From Salvelinus alpinus (Eukaryota > Chordata > Actinopteri > Salmoniformes > Salmonidae): a stretch of 64,000 bases of DNA. Shown here piece after piece: positions 1-11,800 of the stretch. Location of the stretch: the NCBI RefSeq assembly GCF_045679555.1, contig NC_092091.1:74385722-74449721 (forward strand), written 5' to 3'. The position numbers were made by a program, and so were the translations under genes. Position 1 is the stretch's first letter. Each line of letters opens with the position of its first letter. Under the pieces are notes generated by a model, which was given only the letters and a program-made list of their open reading frames with translations, did no database searches and was not told the DNA's origin.

Positions 1-480
1 AATATGAACTATTTATGCTTAGCCATTCATCATTCATCCTGCTCCCGAGGAGGGAATGGGAGCTGTATTGGTAGTATTATGCCTACTGTAAAGGAGATGG
101 ACAGTCATGCTGTAGTACATGTCTTATGTAGCCTGACCTACTTATTCTGTGACTGAAAATGCTTTAAATACCACATGTAATGTTACAAGGCATTTTAGTT
201 TGGTATGCAGTCCCTTACATACAATAATCATTTCACAAGTGTTTTGTCTGTGGTAAAAATATATATATATATATATATTACATAACAAGCTACTTGAATG
301 CATTAAATTAATGATGAACTGCCTATTCTTTGTGGCAGTTACACTGTCTTTATTTAACGACTACTCAATAATGGTGCCGTACATTAAATAGTTTTGGTTA
401 TATTATAACATTTACGGTTGACAGAACCTTCAAACAAGAAGGAAAAACATTAGTTCAACCAGTTTGCCATCTATTCAAAC
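1..480. repeat. Left copy of a duplicated locus block
   Basis: No gene is seen. The sequence matches, in the same order, pieces of 38040-38111 and 41091-42080: the segment around the motif gagggaatgggag, the segment around tactgtaaaggaga, and the segment ending gatgaactgcctattctttg. The right copy carries an LTR-element insertion and about 730 bp that are absent here (between positions 133 and 140). A short (TA)n tract lies at about 261-280. This is evidence for segmental duplication inside the window, not for a coding function. Confidence 0.75.
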
Positions 481-533
481 ATGCACCATGTAAAATCAGT
501 CTTCAGAGGGATCGACCTGTGATTCTTTTTTAT

Positions 534-3376
534 CCTGTTATGGCTGCAAGGGGCAGTATTGAGTAGCCTGATAATATGTGTCCATTTCAAACGGCCTCGT
601 ACTCAATTCTTGCTCGTAGAATATGCATATTATTATTACTATTGGATAGAAAACCCTCTCTAGTTTCTAAAACCGTTTGAATTATTTCTCTGAGTGAAAC
701 AGAACTCATTCTGCAGCACTTTTCCTGAGCCGGAAGTTCAAAGTCTGAAATCGATGCTCTCTTCCTCCTTCTGCCTATACATGGGCATGACATGTAAGAA
801 TCTACATACACTTCATACACCTTCCTCTGGGTGTCAAGAAGGCTGTGAGAGAGAAATGAGGTGATTATCTCGATCTGGGATGGAATACATCCTCTTGGAA
901 TGACGTGTACCCCAGTTCCGGTACTCTGAAGAACGCGATTTGGACAGTGGGATTGCCTGTTGTTTTGCTGACGTTATAGGCGACTATTATTTCCGGCTTT
1001 GATTTTATTTGATACATGTCACCATATCATCGTAAAGTATGTTTTTTCAATATAGTTTAACCTGTTCGGGCTGCAGGGGGCGTATTGAGTAGCCAGATAA
1101 AATGTGATAGAATTGGATAGAAAACACTCTCTAGTTTCTTAAACCGTTTGAATTATTTCTCTAAGTGAACCAGACCTCTTTCTGCAGCCCATTTCCTATC
1201 CGGAAGTGAGATTTCCAAAAGCCAGGTCTTTTTTCAAGAGCTTGTCTATAAAAGGGCATGTCACTTGGGACTATAGAAACACGTCATACACCTTCCCTTG
1301 GGTGTCATGCGGAAGTGAGAGCAGAAAGTACTTGATTATCTCATTTTGGGATTGAATACAGCCTCTTGGAGTGAGAGGTGCGTCATTATCTTTTTTTTCG
1401 AAGGCGCGAAGTTGCACCTGGAATTGCCTCCTGGAAAACCGTCGTTATAGGTGAATATGATCTCCGGCTTCAATTTTATTTGATACATGTCACAATATCA
1501 TCCTAAAGTATGTTTTTTCAATATAGTTTAATTATATTATTGAAATTTATTCGGGACTTTAGACGTGATGCGTTGGAAGAATTTTTTCAAGAAGGAGAGG
1601 TTAGCGCCGCACGGCCAGTGTGCTTGCTAATTCAAGAGGGAAATAGTTCGTTCTGGATCCAAACAAAGACGGTTCTGGACAACGGACCCCTTTACAACAT
1701 TCTGATGGAAGATCAACAAAGATAAGGACCCAATTTGGGATGCTATTTCATATATCTGTCGAACTGTGCTATCGCTACCGATTACTTGGAATCAATGCTG
1801 TTGTGTGTTAGCTATTGCAGTAAGCTAATATAACAATATATTGTGTTTTCGCTGTAAAACACTTAAAAAATCGGAAATATTGTCTGTATTCACAAGATCT
1901 TTGTCTTTCATTTTGCTATACACCATATATTTTTCTGAAATGTTTTATGATGAGTAATTAGGTAGTTGACGTTGGTGTCTGTATTTACTCTGGCTACTCC
2001 CGTGCTATTTCTGACTGCAGCTATGATGGTAGCATCAATATAAAACTGATTTATAGCTCAAATATGCACATTTTTCGAACAAAACATAGATTTATTGTGT
2101 AACATGTTATAGGACTGTCATCTGAGGAAGTTGTTTCTAGGTTTGTTTGGTTGGATCTTGGTTAGTTAGGTTGGCTTTGTGCATGCTACCTGTGCTGTGA
2201 AAAATGTCTGTCCTCTTTTGTATTTGGTGGTGAACTAACATAAATATATACGTGGTGTTTTTGCTGTAAAACATTTTAAAAATCGGACACGTTAGCTGGA
2301 TTCACAAGATGTTTATCTTTCAAATGCTGTATTGGACTTATTAATGTGTGAAAGTTAAATATTAAAAAAAAATATATTTTGAATTTCGCGCCCTGCACTT
2401 GAGCTGCACTTGAGCTGGCTGTTGTCATAAGTGTACCGACGTCGGGATTGCAGCCCGAAGAAGTTAATCAGATTATTTAATTTTTTTTCGGGAGTTTTGC
2501 CGTGTTCCGTTCTCTTCCGTTTGTTTACATGGAGAGATCCGTGCAACCCGGCTAGCGCGCTTGCTAAATGAAGAGAGAAAGTTGCCATTCTGAATCCAAA
2601 CAACGACTATTCTGGACAAAGGACACCTTGTTCAACATTCTGACGGAAGATCACCAAAAGTAAGAAACATTTTATGATGCTATTTCTAATATCTGTCGTG
2701 CATGTGAACTGGTCGTCGGCGCCCAAGTGTTTCTGGCTATTGTGGCTACGCTAATATAGCGCTACATTTTGTTTTCGCTGTAAAACATTTAATAAATCGG
2801 AAAAATTGTCTGGAATCACAAGATGCCTGTCTTTCAATTGCTGTACACTATGTATTTTTCAGAAATGTTTTATGATGAGTAATTAGGTATTTGACGTTGG
2901 TGTCTGTAAATATTATGGCTGCTTTCGGTGCAATTTCTGATTGTAGCTGAAATGTAAACTATGATTTATACCTGGAATATGCAAATTTTTCGAACAAAAC
3001 ATATGCTATACAATAAATATGTTATCAGAATGTCATCTGATGAAGTGCTTTCTTGGTTAGTGGCTATTTATATCTTTATTTGGTCGAATTTGTGATAGCT
3101 ACTGATGGAGTAAATAACTGACGGAGTAAGAATAGTGGTGTCTTTTGCTAACGTGGTTAGCTAATAGATTTACATATTGTGTCTTCCCTGTAAAACATTT
3201 TAAAAATCGGACGTGTTGACTTGATTCACAAGAGGTGTACCTTTCATATGCTGCATTGGACTTGTTAATGTGTGAAAGTTAAATATTTTAAAAAATATAT
3301 CTTTTGAATTTCGCGCCCTGCACTTGAGCTGGATGTTGTCATACTTGTACCGGTGTCGGGACGCAGCCAGAAGAAG
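534..3376 (+). mobile_element. Non-autonomous piggyBac-like element, outer copy
   Basis: The left end begins CCTGTTATGGCTGC and the right end finishes GCAGCCAGAAGAAG, an imperfect terminal inverted repeat. TTAT lies directly outside both ends (530-533 and 3377-3380), a one-base variant of the TTAA duplication typical of piggyBac. No transposase frame is present. The interior is A/T-rich and contains direct-repeat blocks (for example around ctgtaaaacattt and atcggaca). The element is split by an inner copy of the same family at 1061-2463. Class assignment rests only on termini and target site, so it is tentative. Confidence 0.65.
1061..2463 (+). mobile_element. Non-autonomous piggyBac-like element, nested inner copy
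   Basis: It begins CCTGTTCGGGCTGCAG and ends TTGCAGCCCGAAGAAG, an inverted pair. A perfect TTAA flanks it at 1057-1060 and 2464-2467. The outer copy's sequence runs up to the left TTAA and resumes at the right one, as shown by alignment with the inner copy's own uninterrupted version of the same stretch (about 1500-1560). It carries internal direct repeats and no transposase. The small reading frames here are not recognisable proteins. Confidence 0.75.
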
Positions 3377-3535
3377 TTATTTTAACATTTGTTAGTGTTT
3401 GATAAAGGAAAGGGGGGAAACGCAAAAAAATCTATATTTTAAAAGCATCAAATAGCCTCAGTTTTGTTTACCACTGTCAGATTGCACCACAAGGCAACAC
3501 TGAAACGTTCAAGCCATTGGTTATACGAAGACATA

Positions 3536-3749
3536 GGCATGTAGCCTAGTGGGTAGAGCATTGGACTAGTAACTGAAAGTTTTCAAAGATTGCAAGAAAG
3601 GTTGCAAGATCAAATCCCTGAGATGACAAGGTAAAAAACTGCTGTTCTCCCACTGAACAAGGCAGTTAACCCACTGTTCCTAGGCTGTCATTAAAAATAA
3701 GAATGTGTTCTTAACTGACTTGCCTAGTTAAATAAAGGTAAAATAAAAC
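3536..3749 (+). mobile_element. HpaI-type salmonid SINE
   Basis: A tRNA-derived head (gtagcctagtgggtagagc) with an A-box-like start is followed by the body and the conserved tail ttgcctagttaaataaaggt. The order and tail match the HpaI/SmaI salmonid SINE family. It is an ordinary dispersed copy, with an internal insertion near tttcaaagattgcaag. Confidence 0.85.
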
Positions 3750-3904
3750 ATACAGTATACGGAACCAGGGGTGGTTAACTATAGTGTACATTCATATTTC
3801 AGTCCTGTTTGGAGATGGAAGTGTGTTTCAGTGTTTATGTGCTTCAGATGTTTTAATTATGTACTCAATAAATTGGATGCAGTCTATCACATGCAGTCTA
3901 TCAC

Positions 3905-4733
3905 AGTGCCATACATTTTGTCACCAAAGCCCCATATACTACCCACCACTGCGACCTGTACACTCTCGTTGGCTGGCCCTCGCTTCATACTCGTCGCCAA
4001 ACCCACTGGCTAAAGGTCATCTACAAGACCCTGCTAGGTAAAGTCCCCCCTTATCTCAGCTCGCTGGTCACCATAGCAGCACCTACCTGTAGCACGCGCT
4101 CCAGCAGGTATATCTCTCTGGTCACCCCCAAAACCAATTCTTCCTTTGGCCGCCTCTCCTTCCAGTTCTCTGCTGCCAATGACTGGAACGAACTACAAAA
4201 ATCTCTGAAACTGGAAACACTTATCTCCCTCACTAGCTTTAAGCACCAGCTGTCAGAGCAGCTCATAGATTACTGCACCTGTACATAGCCCATCTATAAT
4301 TTAGCCCAAACAACTACCTCTTTACCTACTGTATTTATTTATTTATTTTGCTCCTTTGCACCCCATTATTTCTATCTCTACTTTACACTTTCTTCCACTG
4401 CAAACCAACCATTCCAGTGTTTTTTTACTTGCTATATTGTATTTACTTCGCCACCATGGCCTTTTTTATATTTTTATTTATATATATATTTTATATATTT
4501 TGTTTGCCTTCACCTCCCTTATCTCACCTCACTTGCTCACATTGTATATAGACTTATTTTCCACTGTATTATTGACTGTATGTTTGTTTTACTCCATGTG
4601 TAACTACGTGTTGTTGTATGTGTCGAACTGCTTGCTTTATCTTGGCCAGGTCGCAATTGTAAATGAGAACGTGTTCTCAATTTGCCTACCTGGTTAAATA
4701 AAGGTGAAATAAAATAAATAAATAAATAAAAGA
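3905..4733 (+). mobile_element. 3' end of an L2/RSg-1-like LINE
   Basis: From about 3905 to the TAG at 4286-4288 there is an uninterrupted frame corresponding to the C-terminus of a LINE ORF2; recognisable pieces are LYTLVGWPSLHTRRQ, IYKTLLGKVPPYL and FSAANDWNELQKSL. A 3' UTR follows, ending in a tail (ctggttaaataaaggtgaaa) that closely resembles the tail of the HpaI SINE at 3536-3749, then an AAATA-type simple repeat. In salmonids the RSg-1 LINE is the known 3'-tail partner of HpaI SINEs. This copy is strongly 5'-truncated and cannot be autonomous. Confidence 0.75.
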
Positions 4734-4910
4734 TGTACTGTATATCACAAACAATGAAATAATACTTTGAGTTTCTCTCAGAACTCGTAAAACTTCCTAC
4801 ATTGATACATGACTGACTGACCCTGGTATTGTAGTATCAGCCTTCTAACACAGAGTAACAGTATAATCATCTATAACAAACTACATGCATATCACCAGTA
4901 TAATCTCATA

Positions 4911-5390
4911 TTTACATTTACATTTAAGTCATTTAGCAGACGCTCTTATCCAGAGCGACTTACAAATTGGTGCATTCACCTTATGATATCCAGTGGAACA
5001 ACCACTTTACAATAGTGCATCTAACTCTTTTAAGGGGGGGGGGGGGGTTAGAAGGATTACTTTATCCTATCCTAGGTATTCCTTAAAGAGGTGGGGTTTC
5101 AGGTGTCTCCGGAAGGTGGTGATTGACTCCGCTGACCTGGCGTCGTGAGGGAGTTTGTTCCACCATTGGGGTGCCAGAGCAGCGAACAGTTTTGACTGGG
5201 CTGAGCGGGAACTGTACTTCCTCAGAGGTAGGGAGGCGAGCAGGCCAGAGGTGGATGAACGCAGTGCCCTTGTTTGGGTGTAGGGCCTGATCAGAGCCTG
5301 AAGGTACGGAGGTGCCGTTCCCCTCACAGCTCCGTAGGCAAGCACCATGGTCTTGTAGCGGATGCTTTGCTTTTCATATGCTTTGCTTTT
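4911..5390 (-). mobile_element. 3' end of a second LINE, minus strand
   Basis: On the minus strand a frame ending at 5067 reads like the C-terminus of a fish L2-type ORF2, with pieces such as LFAALAPQWWNKLPHDAR, ITTFRRHLKPHLFKEYLG. It is followed by a 3' tail containing the widespread teleost motif tcatttagcagacgctctta (plus-strand reading) and ending in (TGTAAA)n-like sequence at 4911-4925. A poly-C/G run lies at about 5034-5047. It is heavily 5'-truncated. It lies about 350 bp downstream of the GIMAP stop codon and is unrelated to it. Confidence 0.65.
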
Positions 5391-5743
5391 AACAACAGTG
5401 CAGGTGAAAATCACACAACAGCCACCAACAATAATCACTCTGCTTCTTTATCAGTTTTTGATTTCTAAGATTACATTTATATTCTTTAAACAGATTCACA
5501 AAATCCCCCCCCAAAACTAAAACGTGTTCAAATCCACCAGTATTGGTCCATTATGGAATGATACAATATGTCTTGCTTTTTAAATTGTATTGTATTGTAT
5601 TGTATAAAACCCAACAAAACCCATTCACTAAAACTAGAGAGAATGCTCTTAATACTCTTCATATTCAAAAAGAAAGTCAACCAGATGTCCTTCATTTGAT
5701 TTAACCCTCTCATATGAGGGAAATGTTAGTATTTTCCAACCAT

Positions 5744-5870
5744 CTATCTCCTCATTATTAGGTTTATGATGACATACATGGTTCCTCCTGTTGCTGCTGT
5801 GAGAAGCAACCCCTTCCCAGCTATGCTCTCCTTCACCATTTCCCAAAGTGTCTCTCCTGTCTTACTGGCT
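5744..5870 (-). CDS. C-terminal tail of repeat-bearing GIMAP gene
   Basis: The minus-strand frame leaves the minisatellite and reads LASKTGETLWEMVKESIAG, then a hydrophobic segment GLLLTAATGGTMYVIINLIM, and ends RR-TAG at 5744. A C-terminal hydrophobic anchor after a short linker is usual in GIMAP proteins, several of which sit on endomembranes. The tail is in the same repeat frame (unit MKTCPP...VVVIYK) that the GTPase side enters at 22839, so both flanks agree on one frame. Whether a transcript ever joins the two ends across 16.9 kb is not shown; 19 one-base-short units and a TGA lie between. I infer this is the native terminus of the gene whose GTPase exon is at 22840-23396. Confidence 0.6.
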
Positions 5871-8800
5871 AGCACTGCTGCTTCCTCCAGAGGTGGACAT
5901 GTTTTCATCTTGTATATGACCACTACTGTCCTCAGCACTGCTGCTTCATCCAGAGGACATGTTTTCATCTTGTATATGACCACTACTGTCATCAGCACTG
6001 CTGCTTCCTCCAGATGAGGACATGTTTTCATCTTGTATATGACCATTACTGTCCTCAGCACTGCTGCTTCCTCCAGAGGAGGACATGTTTTCATCTTGTA
6101 TATGACCACTACTGTCATCAGCACTGCTGCTTCCTCCAGAGGAGGACATGTTTTCATCTTGTATATGACCACTACTGTCCTCAGCACTGCTGCTTCCTCC
6201 AGAGGAGGACATGTTTTCATCTTGTATATGACCACTACTGTCATCAGCACTGCTGCTTCCTCCAGAGGAGGACATGTTTTCATCTTGTATATGACCACTA
6301 CTGTCATCAGCACTGCTGCTTCCTCCAGAGGAGAACATGTTTTCATCTTGTATATGACCACTACTGTCATCAGCACTGCTGCTTCCTCCAGAGGAGGACA
6401 TGTTTTCATCTTGTATATGACCACTACTGTCATCAGCACTGCTGCTTCCTCCAGAGGAGGACATGTTTTCATCTTGTATATGACCACTACTGTCATCAGC
6501 ACTGCTGCTTCCTCCAGAGGAGGACATGTTTTCATCTTGAATATGACCACTACTGTCCTCAGCACTGCTGCTTCCTCCAGAGGAGGACATGTTTTCATCT
6601 TGTATATGACCACTACTGTCCTCAGCACTGCTGCTTCCTCCAGAGGAGGACATGTTTTCATCTTGAATATGACCACTACTGTCCTCAGCACTGCTGCTTC
6701 CTCCAGAGGAGGACATGTTTTCATCTTGTATATGACCACTACTGTCATCAGCACTGCTGCTTCCTCCAGAGGAGGACATGTTTTCATCTTGAATATGACC
6801 ACTACTGTCCTCAGCACTGCTGCTTCCTCCAGAGGACATGTTTTCATCTTGTATATGACCACTACTGTCCTCAGCACTGCTGCTTCCTCCAGAGGACATG
6901 TTTTCATCTTGTATATGACCACTACTGTCATCAGCACTGCTGCTTCCTCCAGAGGACATGTTTTCATCTTGTATATGACCACTACTGTCCTCAGCACTGC
7001 TGCTTCCTCCAGAGGACATGTTTTCATCTTGTATATGACCACTACTGTCATCAGCACTGCTGCTTCCTCCAGAGGAGGACATGTTTTCATCTTGTATATG
7101 ACCACTACTGTCCTCAGCACTGCTGCTTCCTCCAGAGGACATGTTTTCATCTTGTATATGACCACTACTGTCATCAGCACTGCTGCTTCCTCCAGAGGAC
7201 ATGTTTTCATCTTGTATATGACCACTACTGTCATCAGCACTGCTGCTTCCTCCAGAGGAGGACATGTTTTCATCTTGTATATGACCACTACTGTCATCAG
7301 CACTGCTGCTTCCTCCAGAGGAGGACATGTTTTCATCTTGTATATGACCACTACTGTCATCAGCACTGCTGCTTCCTCCAGAGGACATGTTTTCATCTTG
7401 TATATGACCACTACTGTCATCAGCACTGCTGCTTCCTCCAGAGGAGGACATGTTTTCATCTTGTATATGACCACTACTGTCATCAGCACTGCTGCTTCCT
7501 CCAGAGGACATGTTTTCATCTTGTATATGACCACTACTGTCATCAGCACTGCTGCTTCCTCCAGATGAGGACATGTTTTCATCTTGTGTATGACCACTAC
7601 TGTCCTCAGCACTGCTGCTTCCTCCAGAGGAGGACATGTTTTCATCTTGTATATGACCACTACTGTCATCAGCACTGCTGCTTCCTCCAGAGGAGGACAT
7701 GTTTTCATCTTGTATATGACCACTACTGTCATCAGCACTGCTGCTTCCTCCAGAGGAGGACATGTTTTCATCTTGTATATGACCACTACTGTCATCAGCA
7801 CTGCTGCTTCCTCCAGAGGAGGACATGTTTTCATCTTGTATATGACCACTACTGTCCTCAGCACTGCTGCTTCCTCCAGAGGAGGACATGTTTTCATCTT
7901 GTATATGACCACTACTGTCATCAGCACTGCTGCTTCCTCCAGAGGAGGACATGTTTTCATCTTGTATATGACCACTACTGTCATCAGCACTGCTGCTTCC
8001 TCCAGAGGAGGACATGTTTTCATCTTGTATATGACCACTACTGTCATCAGCACTGCTGCTTCCTCCAGAGGAGGACATGTTTTCATCTTGTATATGACCA
8101 CTACTGTCATCAGCACTGCTGCTTCCTCCAGAGGAGGACATGTTTTCATCTTGTATATGACCACTACTGTCATCAGCACTGCTGCTTCCTCCAGAGGACA
8201 TGTTTTCATCTTGTATATGACCACTACTGTCATCAGCACTGCTGCTTCCTCCAGAGGAGGACATGTTTTCATCTTGTATATGACCACTACTGTCATCAGC
8301 ACTGCTGCTTCCTCCAGAGGAGGACATGTTTTCATCTTGTATATGACCACTACTGTCATCAGCACTGCTGCTTCCTCCAGAGGAGGACATGTTTTCATCT
8401 TGTATATGACCACTACTGTCATCAGCACTGCTGCTTCCTCCAGAGGACATGTTTTCATCTTGTATATGACCACTACTGTCATCAGCACTGCTGCTTCCTC
8501 CAGAGGACATGTTTTCATCTTGTATATGACCACTACTGTCCTCAGCACTGCTGCTTCCTCCAGATGAGGACATGTTTTCATCTTGTATATGACCACTACT
8601 GTCCTCAGCACTGCTGCTTCCTCCAGATGAGGACATGTTTTCATCTTGTATATGACCACTACTGTCCTCAGCACTGCTGCTTCATCCAGAGGAGGACATG
8701 TTTTCATCTTGTATATGACCACTACTGTCCTCAGCACTGCTGCTTCCTCCAGAGGAGGACATGTTTTCATCTTGTATATGACCACTACTGTCCTCAGCAC

Positions 8801-11800
8801 TGCTGCTTCATCCAGAGGAGGACATGTTTTCATCTTGTATATGACCACTACTGTCATCAGCACTGCTGCTTCCTCCAGAGGAGGACATGTTTTCATCTTG
8901 TATATGACCACTACTGTCATCAGCACTGCTGCTTCCTCCAGAGGACATGTTTTCATCTTGTATATGACCACTACTGTCCTCAGCACTGCTGCTTCCTCCA
9001 GAGGAGGACATGTTTTCATCTTGTATATGACCACTACTGTCCTCAGCACTGCTGCTTCCTCCAGAGGAGGACATGTTTTCATCTTGTATATGACCACTAC
9101 TGTCCTCAGCACTGCTGCTTCCTCCAGAGGAGAACATGTTTTCATCTTGTATATGACCACTACTGTCATCAGCACTGCTGCTTCCTCCAGAGGACATGTT
9201 TTCATCTTGTATATGACCACTACTGTCATCAGCACTGCTGCTTCCTCCAGAGGAGGACATGTTTTCATCTTGTATATGACCACTACTGTCCTCAGCACTG
9301 CTGCTTCCTCCAGAGGAGGACATGTTTTCATCTTGTATATGACCACTACTGTCCTCAGCACTGCTGCTTCCTCCAGAGGAGGACATGTTTTCATCTTGTA
9401 TATGACCACTACTGTCATCAGCACTGCTGCTTCCTCCAGAGGAGGACATGTTTTCATCTTGTATATGACCACTACTGTCATCAGCACTGCTGCTTCCTCC
9501 AGAGGAGGACATGTTTTCATCTTGTATATGACCACTACTGTCCTCAGCACTGCTGCTTCCTCCAGAGGTGGACATGTTTTCATCTTGTATATGACCACTA
9601 CTGTCCTCAGCACTGCTGCTTCCTCCAGAGGAGGACATGTTTTCATCTTGTATATGACCACTACTGTCCTCAGCACTGCTGCTTCCTCCAGAGGAGGACA
9701 TGTTTTCATCTTGTATATGACCACTACTGTCATCAGCACTGCTGCTTCCTCCAGAGGAGGACATGTTTTCATCTTGTATATGACCACTACTGTCATCAGC
9801 ACTGCTGCTTCCTCCAGAGGAGGACATGTTTTCATCTTGTATATGACCACTACTGTCATCAGCACTGCTGCTTCCTCCAGAGGAGGACATGTTTTCATCT
9901 TGTATATGACCACTACTGTCCTCAGCACTGCTGCTTCCTCCAGAGGAGGACATGTTTTCATCTGTATATGACCACTACTGTCATCAGCACTGCTGCTTCC
10001 TCCAGAGGAGGACATGTTTTCATCTTGTATATGACCACTACTGTCATCAGCACTGCTGCTTCCTCCAGAGGACATGTTTTCCTCTTGTATATGACCACTA
10101 CTGTCATCATCACTGCTGCTTCCTCCAGAGGAGGACATGTTTTCATCTTGTATATGACCACTACTGTCCTCAGCACTGCTGCTTCCTCCAGAGGAGGACA
10201 TGTTTTCATCTTGTATATGACCACTACTGTCATCAGCACTGCTGCTTCCTCCAGATGAGGACATGTTTTCATCTTGTATATGACCACTACTGTCCTCAGC
10301 ACTGCTGCTTCCTCCAGAGGACATGTTTTCATCTTGTATATGACCACTACTGTCATCAGCACTGCTGCTTCCTCCAGAGGAGGACATGTTTTCATCTTGT
10401 ATATGACCACTACTGTCCTCAGCACTGCTGCTTCCTCCAGAGGAGGACATGTTTTCATCTGTATATGACCACTACTGTCATCAGCACTGCTGCTTCCTCC
10501 AGAGGAGGACATGTTTTCATCTGTATATGACCACTACTGTCCTCAGCACTGCTGCTTCCTCCAGAGGAGGACATGTTTTCATCTTGTATATGACCACTAC
10601 TGTCCTCAGCACTGCTGCTTCCTCCAGAGGAGGACATGTTTTCATCTTGTATATGACCACTACTGTCATCAGCACTGCTGCTTCCTCCAGAGGAGGACAT
10701 GTTTTCATCTGTATATGACCACTACTGTCATCAGCACTGCTGCTTCCTCCAGATGAGGACATGTTTTCATCTTGTATATGACCACTACTGTCATCAGCAC
10801 TGCTGCTTCCTCCAGATGAGGACATGTTTTCATCTTGTATATGACCACTACTGTCCTCAGCACTGCTGCTTCCTCCAGAGGAGGACATGTTTTCATCTGT
10901 ATATGACCACTACTGTCATCAGCACTGCTGCTTCCTCCAGAGGAGGACATGTTTTCATCTGTATATGACCACTACTGTCCTCAGCACTGCTGCTTCCTCC
11001 AGAGGAGGACATGTTTTCATCTTGTATATGACCACTACTGTCCTCAGCACTGCTGCTTCCTCCAGAGGAGGACATGTTTTCATCTTGTATATGACCACTA
11101 CTGTCCTCAGCACTGCTGCTTCCTCCAGAGGAGGACATGTTTTCATCTTGTGTATGACCACTACTGTCCTCAGCACTGCTGCTTCCTCCAGAGGAGGACA
11201 TGTTTTCATCTTGTATATGACCACTACTGTCCTCAGCACTGCTGCTTCCTCCAGAGGAGGACATGTTTTCATCTTGTATATGACCACTACTGTCCTCAGC
11301 ACTGCTGCTTCCTCCAGAGGAGGACATGTTTTCATCTTGTATATGACCACTACTGTCATCAGCACTGCTGCTTCCTCCAGAGGAGGACATGTTTTCATCT
11401 TGTATATGACCACTACTGTCCTCAGCACTGCTGCTTCCTCCAGAGGAGGACATGTTTTCATCTTGTATATGACCACTACTGTCCTCAGCACTGCTGCTTC
11501 CTCCAGAGGAGGACATGTTTTCATCTTGTATATGACCACTACTGTCCTCAGCACTGCTGCTTCCTCCAGAGGAGGACATGTTTTCATCTTGTATATGACC
11601 ACTACTGTCATCAGCACTGCTGCTTCCTCCAGAGGACATGTTTTCATCTTGTATATGACCACTACTGTCCTCAGCACTGCTGCTTCCTCCAGAGGAGGAC
11701 ATGTTTTCATCTTGTATATGACCACTACTGTCCTCAGCACTGCTGCTTCCTCCAGAGGAGGACATGTTTTCATCTTGTATATGACCACTACTGTCCTCAG

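Noticed and set aside
587-2603. Small frames at 587-820, 1510-1725 and 2355-2603
   Set aside because: They lie inside the nested piggyBac-like elements, are not conserved between the two copies and match no protein family I know.
3771-4041. Two overlapping 80-85-codon frames
   Set aside because: They are out-of-frame readings of the LINE ORF2 C-terminus, whose correct frame runs to 4288.
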